Positions 8,311 to 16,054 of a stretch of 64,000 nucleotides of DNA are shown one piece after another. Source of the stretch: Candidatus Didemnitutus sp. (lineage in GTDB: Bacteria > Verrucomicrobiota > Verrucomicrobiia > Opitutales > Opitutaceae); assembly GCA_019634575.1 (NCBI GenBank), contig JAHCAY010000001.1, forward strand, positions 2,046,001 through 2,110,000, written 5' to 3'. The first letter of the stretch is position 1; each line of letters opens with the position of its first letter. The notes below the pieces were generated by a model. The model ran no database searches. It saw only the letters and a list, made by a program, of their open reading frames with translations, and was not told where the DNA came from. The position numbers and the translations under genes were made by a program.

Positions 8311-9948
8311 ATGGCTACGCCCGCGTTCACCTACTCCGACACGTTCGCCCACGGCCCCGACGACACAACCTATCGCCTGCTGACCAAGGAAGGCGTCTCG
8401 ACCACCACCTTTGAGGGCAAAGAGATTCTCAAAGTCACGCCGGAGACGCTGGCCTACGTCGCGCGCGAGGCGTTGCACGACGCCAACTTTTTTCTCCGCC
8501 CGAAGCACGTCGAGCAAGTCGCCGCGATCCTCGCCGATCCCGAGGCGTCGAACAACGACCGTTACGTCGCGCTGACGCTGCTCAAGAACGCCGAGATCGC
8601 CGCCGGCGGCATCCTGCCGATGTGCCAGGACACGGGCACCGCGATCGTCTTCGGGAAGAAGGGCCAGCAGGTCTGGACCGGCGCCAACGACGCCGAGTGG
8701 CTCTCGCGCGGCATCTACGACTGCTACACGAAGGAGAACCTCCGCTACTCGCAGACCGCCGCGCTCGACATGTTCAAGGAGACGAACACCGGCACGAATC
8801 TGCCGGCGCAGATCGATCTCTACGCCACCGAGGGCGCGAAATACGAACTGCTCTTCGTCGCCAAGGGCGGCGGCTCGGCAAACAAGACGTTTCTCTTCCA
8901 GGAAACCAAGGCGCTGCTCAATCCGAAGAGCCTCGAGAAGTTCATCACGGAAAAGATGCAGCTGCTCGGCACCGCCGCGTGCCCGCCGTATCACCTCGTC
9001 TTCGTTATCGGCGGCACCAGCGCAGAAACGTGTCTCAAGACCGTGAAGCTCGCCTCGACGAAATACTACGACACTCTTCCGACCACCGGCGACGCGCATG
9101 GCCGGGCGTTCCGCGACATCGAGATGGAGGCGAAGGTGCTCAAGCTCGCGCAGGCAAGCGGCGTCGGCGCCCAGTTCGGCGGCAAGTATTTCGCCCTCGA
9201 CGTTCGCATCGTCCGCCTGCCGCGCCACGGTGCGAGTTGTCCGGTCGGCATGGGCGTCTCGTGCAGCGCCGACCGCAACATCAAGGCCAAGATCACGAAG
9301 GACGGCGTCTTTCTCGAGCAGATGGAGACGAATCCCGGCCGCTACATTCCGGCCGAGATGCGGACGTTCAAGGACGACAGCGCCGTGCGCATCGACCTGA
9401 ACCAGCCGATGGAGAAAATCCGCGCCGAGCTCTCGAAACTCCCGGTGAAAACCCGCGTGCTGCTCAATGGCCCCATGATCGTCGCGCGCGACATCGCCCA
9501 CGCGAAGCTCAAGGAGCGCGTCGACGCCGGCCAGGGCTTGCCGCAGTATTTCAAAGACCACCCGGTCTACTACGCCGGTCCGGCGAAGACGCCCGCCGGT
9601 TACGCCTCCGGTTCGTTCGGGCCGACGACGGCCGGCCGCATGGACAGCTACGTCGACCTCTTCCAGTCGCTCGGCGGCTCGATGGTGATGCTCGCCAAGG
9701 GCAACCGCTCGAAGCAGGTTACCGACGCCTGCAAGAAGCACGGCGGATTCTACCTCGGCAGCATCGGCGGTCCGGCGGCGATCCTCGCGCAGGATTCGAT
9801 CAAGAAGGTCGAAGTGCACGAATATCCCGAGCTCGGCATGGAGGCCGTGTGGAAGATCGAGGTGCAGGACTTCCCGGCGTTCATCCTCGTCGACGACAAG
9901 GGCAACGACTTCTTCGTCCAGAACTGCGGCATCTGCGCGCCGCATTGA
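8311..9948 (+). CDS. fumA: Fumarate hydratase, class I (4Fe-4S)
   Basis: Hydrates fumarate to malate in the TCA cycle, using a labile [4Fe-4S] cluster. The 545-residue protein fits the single-chain class I type. Cluster-binding cysteines fall at Cys105 ([10 protein letters not shown]), Cys224 (GTAACPPYH) and Cys318 (GVSCSADRN), the same numbering as the E. coli enzyme. The C-terminal beta domain is present ([49 protein letters not shown]). I start at ATG 8311; the frame continues 11 codons upstream without family similarity. A class II fumarase is encoded 1.1 kb further on, so this organism has both types. Confidence 0.96.
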   Translation: MATPAFTYSDTFAHGPDDTTYRLLTKEGVSTTTFEGKEILKVTPETLAYVAREALHDANFFLRPKHVEQVAAILADPEASNNDRYVALTLLKNAEIAAGGILPMCQDTGTAIVFGKKGQQVWTGANDAEWLSRGIYDCYTKENLRYSQTAALDMFKETNTGTNLPAQIDLYATEGAKYELLFVAKGGGSANKTFLFQETKALLNPKSLEKFITEKMQLLGTAACPPYHLVFVIGGTSAETCLKTVKLASTKYYDTLPTTGDAHGRAFRDIEMEAKVLKLAQASGVGAQFGGKYFALDVRIVRLPRHGASCPVGMGVSCSADRNIKAKITKDGVFLEQMETNPGRYIPAEMRTFKDDSAVRIDLNQPMEKIRAELSKLPVKTRVLLNGPMIVARDIAHAKLKERVDAGQGLPQYFKDHPVYYAGPAKTPAGYASGSFGPTTAGRMDSYVDLFQSLGGSMVMLAKGNRSKQVTDACKKHGGFYLGSIGGPAAILAQDSIKKVEVHEYPELGMEAVWKIEVQDFPAFILVDDKGNDFFVQNCGICAPH

Positions 9949-9995
9949 GCGGTTGGGATAGAGGCTGGCGCCAACTAAGCTGACGCCAGCCGGGT

Positions 9996-10358
9996 TCAGA
10001 TTGGAAACGGCGCGCGCCGCAACGGCCGCACTGCGAGCCCGAGTAGCTCGCGCTCGCTGTCGTCGCCCGCGATGCGATTCACGTGGACCGTAAAGCACGT
10101 CTTGCACTGGTGCACGAGCAGCCACTCGCCGTCGGTCGTGGCGTGGATGGCGATCGGCTCCATGCCGCCGCCGCAATCGGCGGCACGGTCACCGGGTTTG
10201 TTGTCGAGATGCACGCTCCACAGGCACCACGGACAATGGTTGCGATGGCGCGTGCCCGGGGCGTCGAAGGAGAACTCGCCGCCGCAGTGACGGCATTTGA
10301 GATAGGAGAGTTTCGCACCGCTGGATGCGGGCGGTGAATAGCGAAAATGGTCTGACAT
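9996..10358 (-). CDS. RNHCP-domain zinc-ribbon protein
   Basis: A 120-residue protein named for its RNHCP motif. Visible are a first Cys pair in LKCRHCGGEF, then HRNHCPWCLWSVHLDNKPGD, CGGGMEPI and HQCKTCFTVHVNRIAGDD. The paired CxxC motifs imply zinc binding; the family has no assigned function. I start it at ATG 10358 (MSDHFRYSPP), because the extra 28 codons in frame have no domain similarity. It is convergent with fumA, 47 bases away. Confidence 0.82.
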   Translation of the reverse strand: MSDHFRYSPPASSGAKLSYLKCRHCGGEFSFDAPGTRHRNHCPWCLWSVHLDNKPGDRAADCGGGMEPIAIHATTDGEWLLVHQCKTCFTVHVNRIAGDDSERELLGLAVRPLRRAPFPI

Positions 10359-10460
10359 GGGATGCGATATCCCGGCGAAGGAGAGAGTCATCCCGCACTG
10401 GTAGCGGGCCGCATCGCCCTGGCTGGACCGGCGCTGCGTCACTGGGCAATGACCGCCGGG

Positions 10461-10490
10461 ATAAATAAAAAGTCCGCCGCGAAGCGCGGC
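10461..10490 (-). terminator. Rho-independent terminator downstream of the YjbQ gene
   Basis: On the minus strand the stem GCCGCG-CTT-CGCGGC is followed by GGACTTTTTATTT. It lies about 90 bases after the YjbQ-family stop and 100 bases before the RNHCP gene start. Confidence 0.6.
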
Positions 10491-10580
10491 CGGTGCTCAG
10501 CCAGTGGCTGGTCAGACAATCTCAGGTAATGGCATCCGTCGCTAGGTCAGCCGAGCGAGGCGCAAGGGTCAAGCGCCTGC

Positions 10581-11000
10581 TCACTCGCCCATGAACGTCA
10601 CAATCACGCGTCGCGAATGCGGCGCGCGACGGTGTTCCCAAAGGAAGACGCCTTGCCACGTGCCGAGCAACAGCCGGCCGTCGGCGAACGGCACCTGTTC
10701 GCTCGTGCGCGTGAGCGCCATCTTGATGTGACTCGGCATGTCGTCCGCCCCTTCGAGCGTGTGTGTGAAGTGTCGGTCGTTTTCCGGCACGAGGCGGTTG
10801 AGCCACGCCTCGAGATCGCGCCGCGCGGAAGGATCGGCGTTCTCCATGATGACCAGGCTGGCACTCGTGTGCTGGCAGAAGATCGTCGCCACGCCGCGCT
10901 GCAGGCCGCTGCGGGCGAGTTCGCGGGCGAGCTCGTCGGTAATCTCGTGCGCGCCCTGCCCGTGCGTGCGGATTGTGAGAGTGGCTTGGTAAAGTGGCAT
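10581..11000 (-). CDS. YjbQ / UPF0047 family protein
   Basis: A 139-residue one-domain protein of the YjbQ family, often named secondary thiamine-phosphate synthase because some members can make thiamine phosphate weakly. Conserved blocks are GVATIFCQHTSASLVIMENA, DLEAWLNRLVP, HTLEGADDMPSHIKMALT and LLLGTWQGVFLWEHRRAPH. The invariant His residues for metal or substrate binding (QHTSAS, SHIK, EHR) are all present. Length and order match the family. It is transcribed away from the cluster of fumC and ends before a hairpin terminator. The real cellular substrate is not known. Confidence 0.9.
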   Translation of the reverse strand: MPLYQATLTIRTHGQGAHEITDELARELARSGLQRGVATIFCQHTSASLVIMENADPSARRDLEAWLNRLVPENDRHFTHTLEGADDMPSHIKMALTRTSEQVPFADGRLLLGTWQGVFLWEHRRAPHSRRVIVTFMGE

Positions 11001-11088
11001 GGTTGCTTGATGATGTGCTGGAGCTTCCCGACTCCGCGTTTTGGGAGCGCGCGGAGAGACGGGAGCTGGGAGCTCCCGCTACTTTGGC

Positions 11089-12495
11089 TCAGCCGTTGGC
11101 ACCGGGCGAACTCGCACCAGGTTGCGTCATCGCGAGCGGATCGAGGGCGCGATCGAGGGTTGCGGCGTCCATCAGCTTTTTCTCGAGCACGAGCTCGCGC
11201 AGCGTGCGGCCGCTCAGGTAAGCCTCCTTCGCGATCATCGCAGCCGCGTCGTAGCCGAGGTGGGGATTGAGCGCGGTGACGAGCATGAGCGAACGATCAA
11301 CCAGCTCGCGGCAGCGGGCGGGATCGGCCTCGAGACCGGCGACGCATTTTTCGGTGAAAACCCGCGTCGCGTTCGAGAGGCATGTGATCGCCTCGTGGAA
11401 ACAGTGCGCCATGAGCGGCAGCGCGACGTTCAGCTCGAAGTGTCCGTCGCGACCGGCGAGCTGCATCGTTTGCGTGAGGCCCTGCGTGTAGAGGCAAACC
11501 TGAACCAGCATTTCACTCATCACGGGGTTCACCTTGCCCGGCATGATCGAGGAGCCTGGCTGAGTCGCGGGCAATTTGATCTCGGCCAGACCGGCCCGCG
11601 GACCGGAGCCGAGCAGGCGGAGATCGTTGGCGATTTTTGTCAGAGCGGCGGCGATGGCAGCGAGTTGGCCGGCGGCCTCGACGCAATCGTCCCGTGCGGC
11701 CTGCGCCTCGAAATGGTTTTGCGCCTCGCGAAAGCTCAGGCCGGTGCGCTCGTTGAGAAGCCGCGCGACGCGGGCGCCGAACTCGACGTGCGTGTTGATG
11801 CCGGTGCCGACAGCGGTGCCGCCAATCGCGAGTTCGCCCAGCACGCACACGGCGCGGCGGGCACGTTCGGCGGCTTTGTGCGCCTGCGTCGCGTAGCCGG
11901 AGAATTCCTGGCCGAGGGTGAGCGGCGTGGCATCCATCAGGTGTGTTCGGCCGATTTTCACGACGCCCTGCCAGGCCGCGGCCTTGCGATCGAGTTCCGT
12001 CGCGAGCGCATCGAGCGCCGGCGCGAGGTCGCGGTGCAGGGCAAGCGCGACGCTGACGTGGAGCGTCGTGGGAATGACGTCGTTGGAGGACTGGCCGAGG
12101 TTGACGTCGTCGTTCGGATGCAGCGGTCGTGGCGCGTCAGCCGGCAAATCGGCCAGCTGCCGGGCGCGGTTCGCAATCACCTCGTTGGCGTTCATATTCG
12201 TCGAGGTGGCGGAGCCGGTTTGGAAAACGTCGATGGGAAAATGCGCGGTGTGGCGACCGTCGGCGATCTCGAGCGCGGCTTGCTCGATGAGGCGGGCTTT
12301 TTCCGGCGTGAGCAGGCCGAGTTCGGCGTTGGCCCGAGCGCAGGCCCACTTCACGAGGCCGAGCGTGCGAATGAAGGCGGCGGGCAGCGGTCGGCCGCTG
12401 ATGGGGAAGTTGAGCACGGCGCGCTGCGTGGAAGCGCCGTAGAGCGCATCGTCCGGCACTGCCATTTCGCCCATCGAGTCGCGTTCGGTTCTCAT
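11089..12495 (-). CDS. fumC: Fumarate hydratase, class II
   Basis: Iron-independent fumarase of 468 residues in the aspartase/fumarase superfamily. Key segments are GSATSTNMNANEVIANR, NLGQSSNDVIPT, GRTHLMDATPLTLGQ (catalytic His185) and the signature GSSIMPGKVNP at 314-324, whose mobile loop carries the catalytic Ser. I start at ATG 12495 (MRTERDSMGEM), which matches the usual FumC N-terminus; the frame is open for 31 more codons. A close aspartate ammonia-lyase is the main alternative, but the length and the TGSATSTNMN and AVGTGIN blocks fit fumarase better. A class I fumarase lies 1.1 kb away on the other strand. Confidence 0.92.
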   Translation of the reverse strand: MRTERDSMGEMAVPDDALYGASTQRAVLNFPISGRPLPAAFIRTLGLVKWACARANAELGLLTPEKARLIEQAALEIADGRHTAHFPIDVFQTGSATSTNMNANEVIANRARQLADLPADAPRPLHPNDDVNLGQSSNDVIPTTLHVSVALALHRDLAPALDALATELDRKAAAWQGVVKIGRTHLMDATPLTLGQEFSGYATQAHKAAERARRAVCVLGELAIGGTAVGTGINTHVEFGARVARLLNERTGLSFREAQNHFEAQAARDDCVEAAGQLAAIAAALTKIANDLRLLGSGPRAGLAEIKLPATQPGSSIMPGKVNPVMSEMLVQVCLYTQGLTQTMQLAGRDGHFELNVALPLMAHCFHEAITCLSNATRVFTEKCVAGLEADPARCRELVDRSLMLVTALNPHLGYDAAAMIAKEAYLSGRTLRELVLEKKLMDAATLDRALDPLAMTQPGASSPGANG

Positions 12496-12579
12496 CGGAG
12501 GGAAACTAGATGCGAGGGCGGCGTTCGCAAAAGGGAAGTTCGAGCGGCGAGCGGTGTGCTCCTCGCGAGAACGATACTG

Positions 12580-12610
12580 GAAAAACAAAAGGCCGGTCGG
12601 AGACCGGCCT
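12580..12610 (-). terminator. Rho-independent terminator after the sigma factor operon
   Basis: On the minus strand the perfect stem AGGCCGGTC-TCC-GACCGGCCT is followed by TTTGTTTTTCC. It begins 25 bases after the stop of the membrane protein gene at 12636, and closes the sigma factor operon before fumC. Confidence 0.8.
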
Positions 12611-12635
12611 CAATTTTCGCTGCCGCGAAGGTCGC

Positions 12636-13454
12636 TCAGAATTTGAGCGAGACGCGGTCGGCTTTCAGGCCGACGCGAGTCCAGCCGCCGGTGAGCTCGG
12701 TGTCGCCGAGGCGGCGCGCGAGGCGTTCGCGGACGACTTCCGGGGCCGCGGGATCCGGCGTGAATTGGCGGTCGGTCATCGCCGCGAGCAGGCGGCTGCG
12801 GCGCGAGGAAACGGCGGCGACGCCGGCGAGTTCCGCGCCATGGCTCGCGACATCCGACACCGCGTTGCCCGAAGCACCGACGCGGTTGCCTGCGAGGAGC
12901 GCGTTGGCCAGATCGGGATCGGTTTCGGCGAGGCTGGCGAGATTGGCGGCGATGGAACGGGCGGACGGGCTTTGCTCGGCGCGCGGCGCGGTCCAGGGAA
13001 TCAACTCGTCGCTCTTGGCCGGCAGCTCGTCGGAGAGCTGCACTTGCGCGGTGGCGCGGGGTTGTTCCTCGACTGCGACTTGCTCGATGCGCGGCTGACT
13101 GGCCGCAACGGAAGCGACGATGTCGTGGCGCGGCTCGACGACTTGCGAGGCCACGGGCGCGGGGGCAGCGGCTTCGACGGGGGCGACGCTGGCGACTTGG
13201 ATCGGCGCGTAGTAGCGGAGCGAGACGAGCGTGAAAGTGAGGACGGCGGTGGCGCCGACGGGCAGATAGACGCGGCGGTTCAGCAGCAGCGGAATCTGCT
13301 GCCACCACGGGCGGCGCTCGACGAGTGCGGCGAGCTGCTTCTGGCGCAGCTCGACTTCGAACTTGTTCCAAAACTCGGCGTCGGGGCGCTCGGCGCGTTT
13401 GAGGCGCAGCAAGTCTTCGACGGTGATCTTGGAGTTTTGCGGGCGTTGCGACAT
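12636..13454 (-). CDS. Single-pass membrane protein downstream of ECF sigma factor (possible anti-sigma partner)
   Basis: A 272-residue protein with a basic cytoplasmic N-terminus (residues 1-60: TVEDLLRLKRAERPDAEFWN). One membrane helix follows at about 62-79 (VYLPVGATAVLTFTLVSL), then a long Ala/Val-rich external region with no recognised domain. The gene starts 5 bases after the sigma factor stop, so they form an operon. Its place and topology (short N-terminal cytoplasmic region, one helix, external domain) are those of an anti-sigma factor. However, the cytoplasmic part lacks a clear zinc anti-sigma HxxxCxxC motif, so that role is inferred. A terminator follows. Confidence 0.75.
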   Translation of the reverse strand: MSQRPQNSKITVEDLLRLKRAERPDAEFWNKFEVELRQKQLAALVERRPWWQQIPLLLNRRVYLPVGATAVLTFTLVSLRYYAPIQVASVAPVEAAAPAPVASQVVEPRHDIVASVAASQPRIEQVAVEEQPRATAQVQLSDELPAKSDELIPWTAPRAEQSPSARSIAANLASLAETDPDLANALLAGNRVGASGNAVSDVASHGAELAGVAAVSSRRSRLLAAMTDRQFTPDPAAPEVVRERLARRLGDTELTGGWTRVGLKADRVSLKF

Positions 13455-13459
13455 GCGGT

Positions 13460-14089
13460 TCAGCGGAGGTATTTGCTCAATTCGCCTTGGAGAAACTGTT
13501 TCGCGTAGTGCAGCCGGGAGCGCACGGTGCCTTCGGAGCAGTCCATGACTTCGGCAATCTCGGCGTGGCTGAGTCCATCGATTTCGAACAAGGTAATGAC
13601 GGTGCGATGCTTGATAGACAGTTTTTGCAGCGCCTCGTTCAATTTTTCCTGAAGCTCACGCAGATAGGCATCCCGGTCGGCTCCGGTCGTATCGGTGAGC
13701 TGGTTGAGAATCTCGCTCGACGTGCCGTCCTCCTGGACTTTTTCGAGACTAAAGAAAGTGCGCAACCTGTTCTTGCGGAGATGACTGAGCGTGGTGTTAA
13801 CGGCGATCTTGTAGAGCCAGGTAAAGAACGACGACTGACCCTGGAAGCGATTGATCGACTGGAAGGCCTTGATGAAGGCGTCCTGCACGAGATCGGCGGT
13901 GTCCTCGCGATTGGAGGTCAGGTTGTAAACGACGCCGAAGACGCGCTCGCGATATTTGCGGATCAACACGTCGAATGCGGCCACATCGCCCGCCTGCACG
14001 CGTTTTACGACCTCAATATCCGAATCGGCCTCCGCCTGACGTTCAGGCGAGGTGACGAGGGTCTTGGTGAAGACCTTCGAGAGGTTCAT
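13460..14089 (-). CDS. ECF-type RNA polymerase sigma factor (RpoE/SigW-like)
   Basis: A 209-residue sigma-70 family factor with only regions 2 and 4. Region 2 spans roughly residues 30-100 (VAAFDVLIRKYRERVFGVVY, DTADLVQDAFIKAFQSINRF, FTWLYKIAVNTTLSHLRKNR). Region 4 spans about 150-205 (KLSIKHRTVITLFEIDGLSH, AEIAEVMDCSEGTVRSRLHY). I start at ATG 14089; the open frame runs upstream through Cys/Arg-rich shadow sequence. The downstream membrane protein gene begins 5 bases after the stop and may regulate it. No promoter of its own could be recognised with confidence. Confidence 0.93.
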   Translation of the reverse strand: MNLSKVFTKTLVTSPERQAEADSDIEVVKRVQAGDVAAFDVLIRKYRERVFGVVYNLTSNREDTADLVQDAFIKAFQSINRFQGQSSFFTWLYKIAVNTTLSHLRKNRLRTFFSLEKVQEDGTSSEILNQLTDTTGADRDAYLRELQEKLNEALQKLSIKHRTVITLFEIDGLSHAEIAEVMDCSEGTVRSRLHYAKQFLQGELSKYLR

Positions 14090-14135
14090 CGGGAGGTGTA
14101 AGGTCGGATTGGCGCCGTCCGGAGGCAACGGCGAA

Positions 14136-15167
14136 TTACGGCTTGGTCGGAGCCTGCAATGCAGCGATCTGGCCCTGTAGCAAGCCACTGAGCTGACGCA
14201 GCAAAGGCACGGGGGCGAGCCCCTCGTGAGGCATAAGGACCGAGAGGGCACGTGCCAGTTCCTCCTCGACCGCGCGGATCACGCCGGCCGCGATGCCGAG
14301 CTCGCGCATGCGCCCGACACTGGCGTGGAGCGGCAGCGGCTTGCCTTGCTGCATCGCGGCGACGACTTCGGCGCGCTCCGCGGCGGGGAGCTTCTCGAGC
14401 AGCAGCATGAGCGGGAGCGTGAGCTTGCCGCTCGCGAGATCGGTGCCGAGGGTTTTGCCGATGCGCTTCTCCTCGCCGAGGAAATCCACGAGGTCGTCGT
14501 AGATCTGGTAGGCGATGCCGAGATGCCGGCCATAGTCGTTGGCGGCCGCGACGAAAGCGGCGGGCGCACCGGAGAGCTTCGCGCCGAGCTGGCACGAGAC
14601 GCGGAAAAGCTCCGCGGTCTTCAGATCGATCACGCGGTAGTAGGCCTCCATCGTCACACCCATATCGCGGCGATGCAGTGTCTGCATGATCTCGCCGGAG
14701 CAGACCTTGCGCGTGGACTCGGAGACAGCGAGGCAGACGTCGGTGGTGGGAAACTGCGAAGCGACGTGCAGCGCCTGGGCGAACAGGGCGTCGCCGAGGA
14801 GCACGGCGGCATCGGGGCCGAATTTGCGCGATGCCGTGGGGCGGCTGCGGCGCAGCTCGGCCTGGTCCATGATGTCGTCGTGGACGAGCGTCGCCATGTG
14901 CACCATCTCGACGACGCCAGCGGCGCGCACCAGATCCCGATCGATCACGCCATCGCCCTGCCAGCCGGAAATAAACACCAGCGTGGGTCGCAGACGCTTG
15001 CCGGAGGTCTCGACGCAATACGCCGCCATGTCACGGATCTCGGGCTCGAATTGCGCGACCTGCTCTTGCATGAACGCATCGAGCGCCGCCATCTGCGGGG
15101 CGAGACGGGCGAAGACGGCGGCGGGGTCGTTTTCGGCAAAGACGGTGTGAGGCGCGGGTCCGGACAT
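14136..15167 (-). CDS. Polyprenyl diphosphate synthase (octaprenyl/heptaprenyl type)
   Basis: Trans-prenyltransferase of 343 residues that extends farnesyl diphosphate for quinone side chains. The first Asp-rich motif is LVHDDIMD (97-101) and the second is YQIYDDLVDFLG (224-228). Other family blocks are SGKRLRPTLVFISG, RRSRPTA and GDALFAQALH. Chain length cannot be read reliably; the product could be called IspB-like. It lies 46 bases upstream of the sigma factor start on the same strand, so the two could share a transcript. The C-terminal Pro/Ala-rich end is unremarkable. Confidence 0.9.
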   Translation of the reverse strand: MSGPAPHTVFAENDPAAVFARLAPQMAALDAFMQEQVAQFEPEIRDMAAYCVETSGKRLRPTLVFISGWQGDGVIDRDLVRAAGVVEMVHMATLVHDDIMDQAELRRSRPTASRKFGPDAAVLLGDALFAQALHVASQFPTTDVCLAVSESTRKVCSGEIMQTLHRRDMGVTMEAYYRVIDLKTAELFRVSCQLGAKLSGAPAAFVAAANDYGRHLGIAYQIYDDLVDFLGEEKRIGKTLGTDLASGKLTLPLMLLLEKLPAAERAEVVAAMQQGKPLPLHASVGRMRELGIAAGVIRAVEEELARALSVLMPHEGLAPVPLLRQLSGLLQGQIAALQAPTKP

Positions 15168-15258
15168 CGCGCGTGAGGCTAGGAACGAAGGCCCGAAAGG
15201 CTAACAAAAAGCTCCGCCAGTCTTGCCAGTGATGGCGCGAATCACGTTTCGTTAAAAC

Positions 15259-15873
15259 ATGGGCCAGGAAAATCCCCTGCTGTTGCTCGTGCTGCTCGGC
15301 GCCACCGGCTACGTCGCCAAGCTGTGGCTCGACGATCTGCGCGCCGCGCGTGCGGGCACTCCCGTGCCGCGGGCGCTGCCGGGCGCGACACCGACGACAA
15401 TGGCCGCGATCGCGGTCGCGGCGCTCGGCGCGCTCGGCTTGCTGGCGCTGGAAACGTGGGGTGAAATCGCGCTCGGTGTCGCCGGTGAACAGAGCCGCGT
15501 CACCGCGCTGTTCGGACTCTACACGCTGGCGGCGGCGTTCGGCGAGGAGCTGATCTTCCGCGGCTTCGTGGTGGTGGAAAACCGCGGCCGCGCGACGCTC
15601 GTCGGCGGCATCGTGGGCGCGTCGCTGCTGTTTGCGCTGCTGCACCCGTTCCTGTGGCAATGGCGCGACGGCGCGCTGCACGCGCAGCTCGGAACGAAGG
15701 CGTGGTTCAGCACCGCGGCGGTCTTCGCCGGCTCGCTGTGGTTCTACGCGGTGCGGTTTTGGAAACTGAATCCGTCGCACTCGCTGCTGCCGTGCATCGC
15801 CGCGCACGCAGCGAAGAATCTCGGCGTGTTCGCGATCAAATACGCGCAGGGTTTCGTGAGCGGGTGGTGGTGA
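15259..15873 (+). CDS. CPBP family intramembrane metalloprotease
   Basis: A 204-residue membrane protein with about five helices. The CPBP (CAAX protease/bacteriocin-processing) motifs are AFGEELIFRGF with Glu96, Glu97 and Arg101, then ALLHPF with His129, and a final HAAKN near residue 188 supplying the last His and Asn. The set is complete, so a metal site inside the membrane is likely. Targets of such proteins are mostly unknown in bacteria. It stands alone: the upstream gene is divergent and the secretin operon converges from the other side. Confidence 0.86.
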   Translation: MGQENPLLLLVLLGATGYVAKLWLDDLRAARAGTPVPRALPGATPTTMAAIAVAALGALGLLALETWGEIALGVAGEQSRVTALFGLYTLAAAFGEELIFRGFVVVENRGRATLVGGIVGASLLFALLHPFLWQWRDGALHAQLGTKAWFSTAAVFAGSLWFYAVRFWKLNPSHSLLPCIAAHAAKNLGVFAIKYAQGFVSGWW

Positions 15874-15995
15874 GGCGACGCACGTGTCACGCAGGCCGCG
15901 AGCTTGCTCGTGTCTGCTTATTTGGCGCGACCAAGATCGCCACCTACCCCGCTTCGCCGATTTGCAGGACGGCGCGGGCAAGCATGCGCTTATTG

Positions 15996-16032
15996 GAAAC
16001 AAAACGGCCGTCACGCGGGAGCGGGACGGCCG
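15996..16032 (-). terminator. Rho-independent terminator of the PilMNOPQ-like operon
   Basis: On the minus strand CGGCCGTC, an 12-base loop and GACGGCCG are followed by TTTTGTTTCC. It lies 23 bases after the secretin stop and ends the five-gene operon. Confidence 0.72.
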
Positions 16033-16054
16033 GGAAGCGGAAAGGCGCGACGCC

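Noticed and set aside
11041..13098. Long plus-strand open frame opposite fumC
   Set aside because: It is a mirror of fumC caused by high G+C; the protein is Arg/Glu/Gly-rich without any domain, while the minus strand encodes a complete fumarase.
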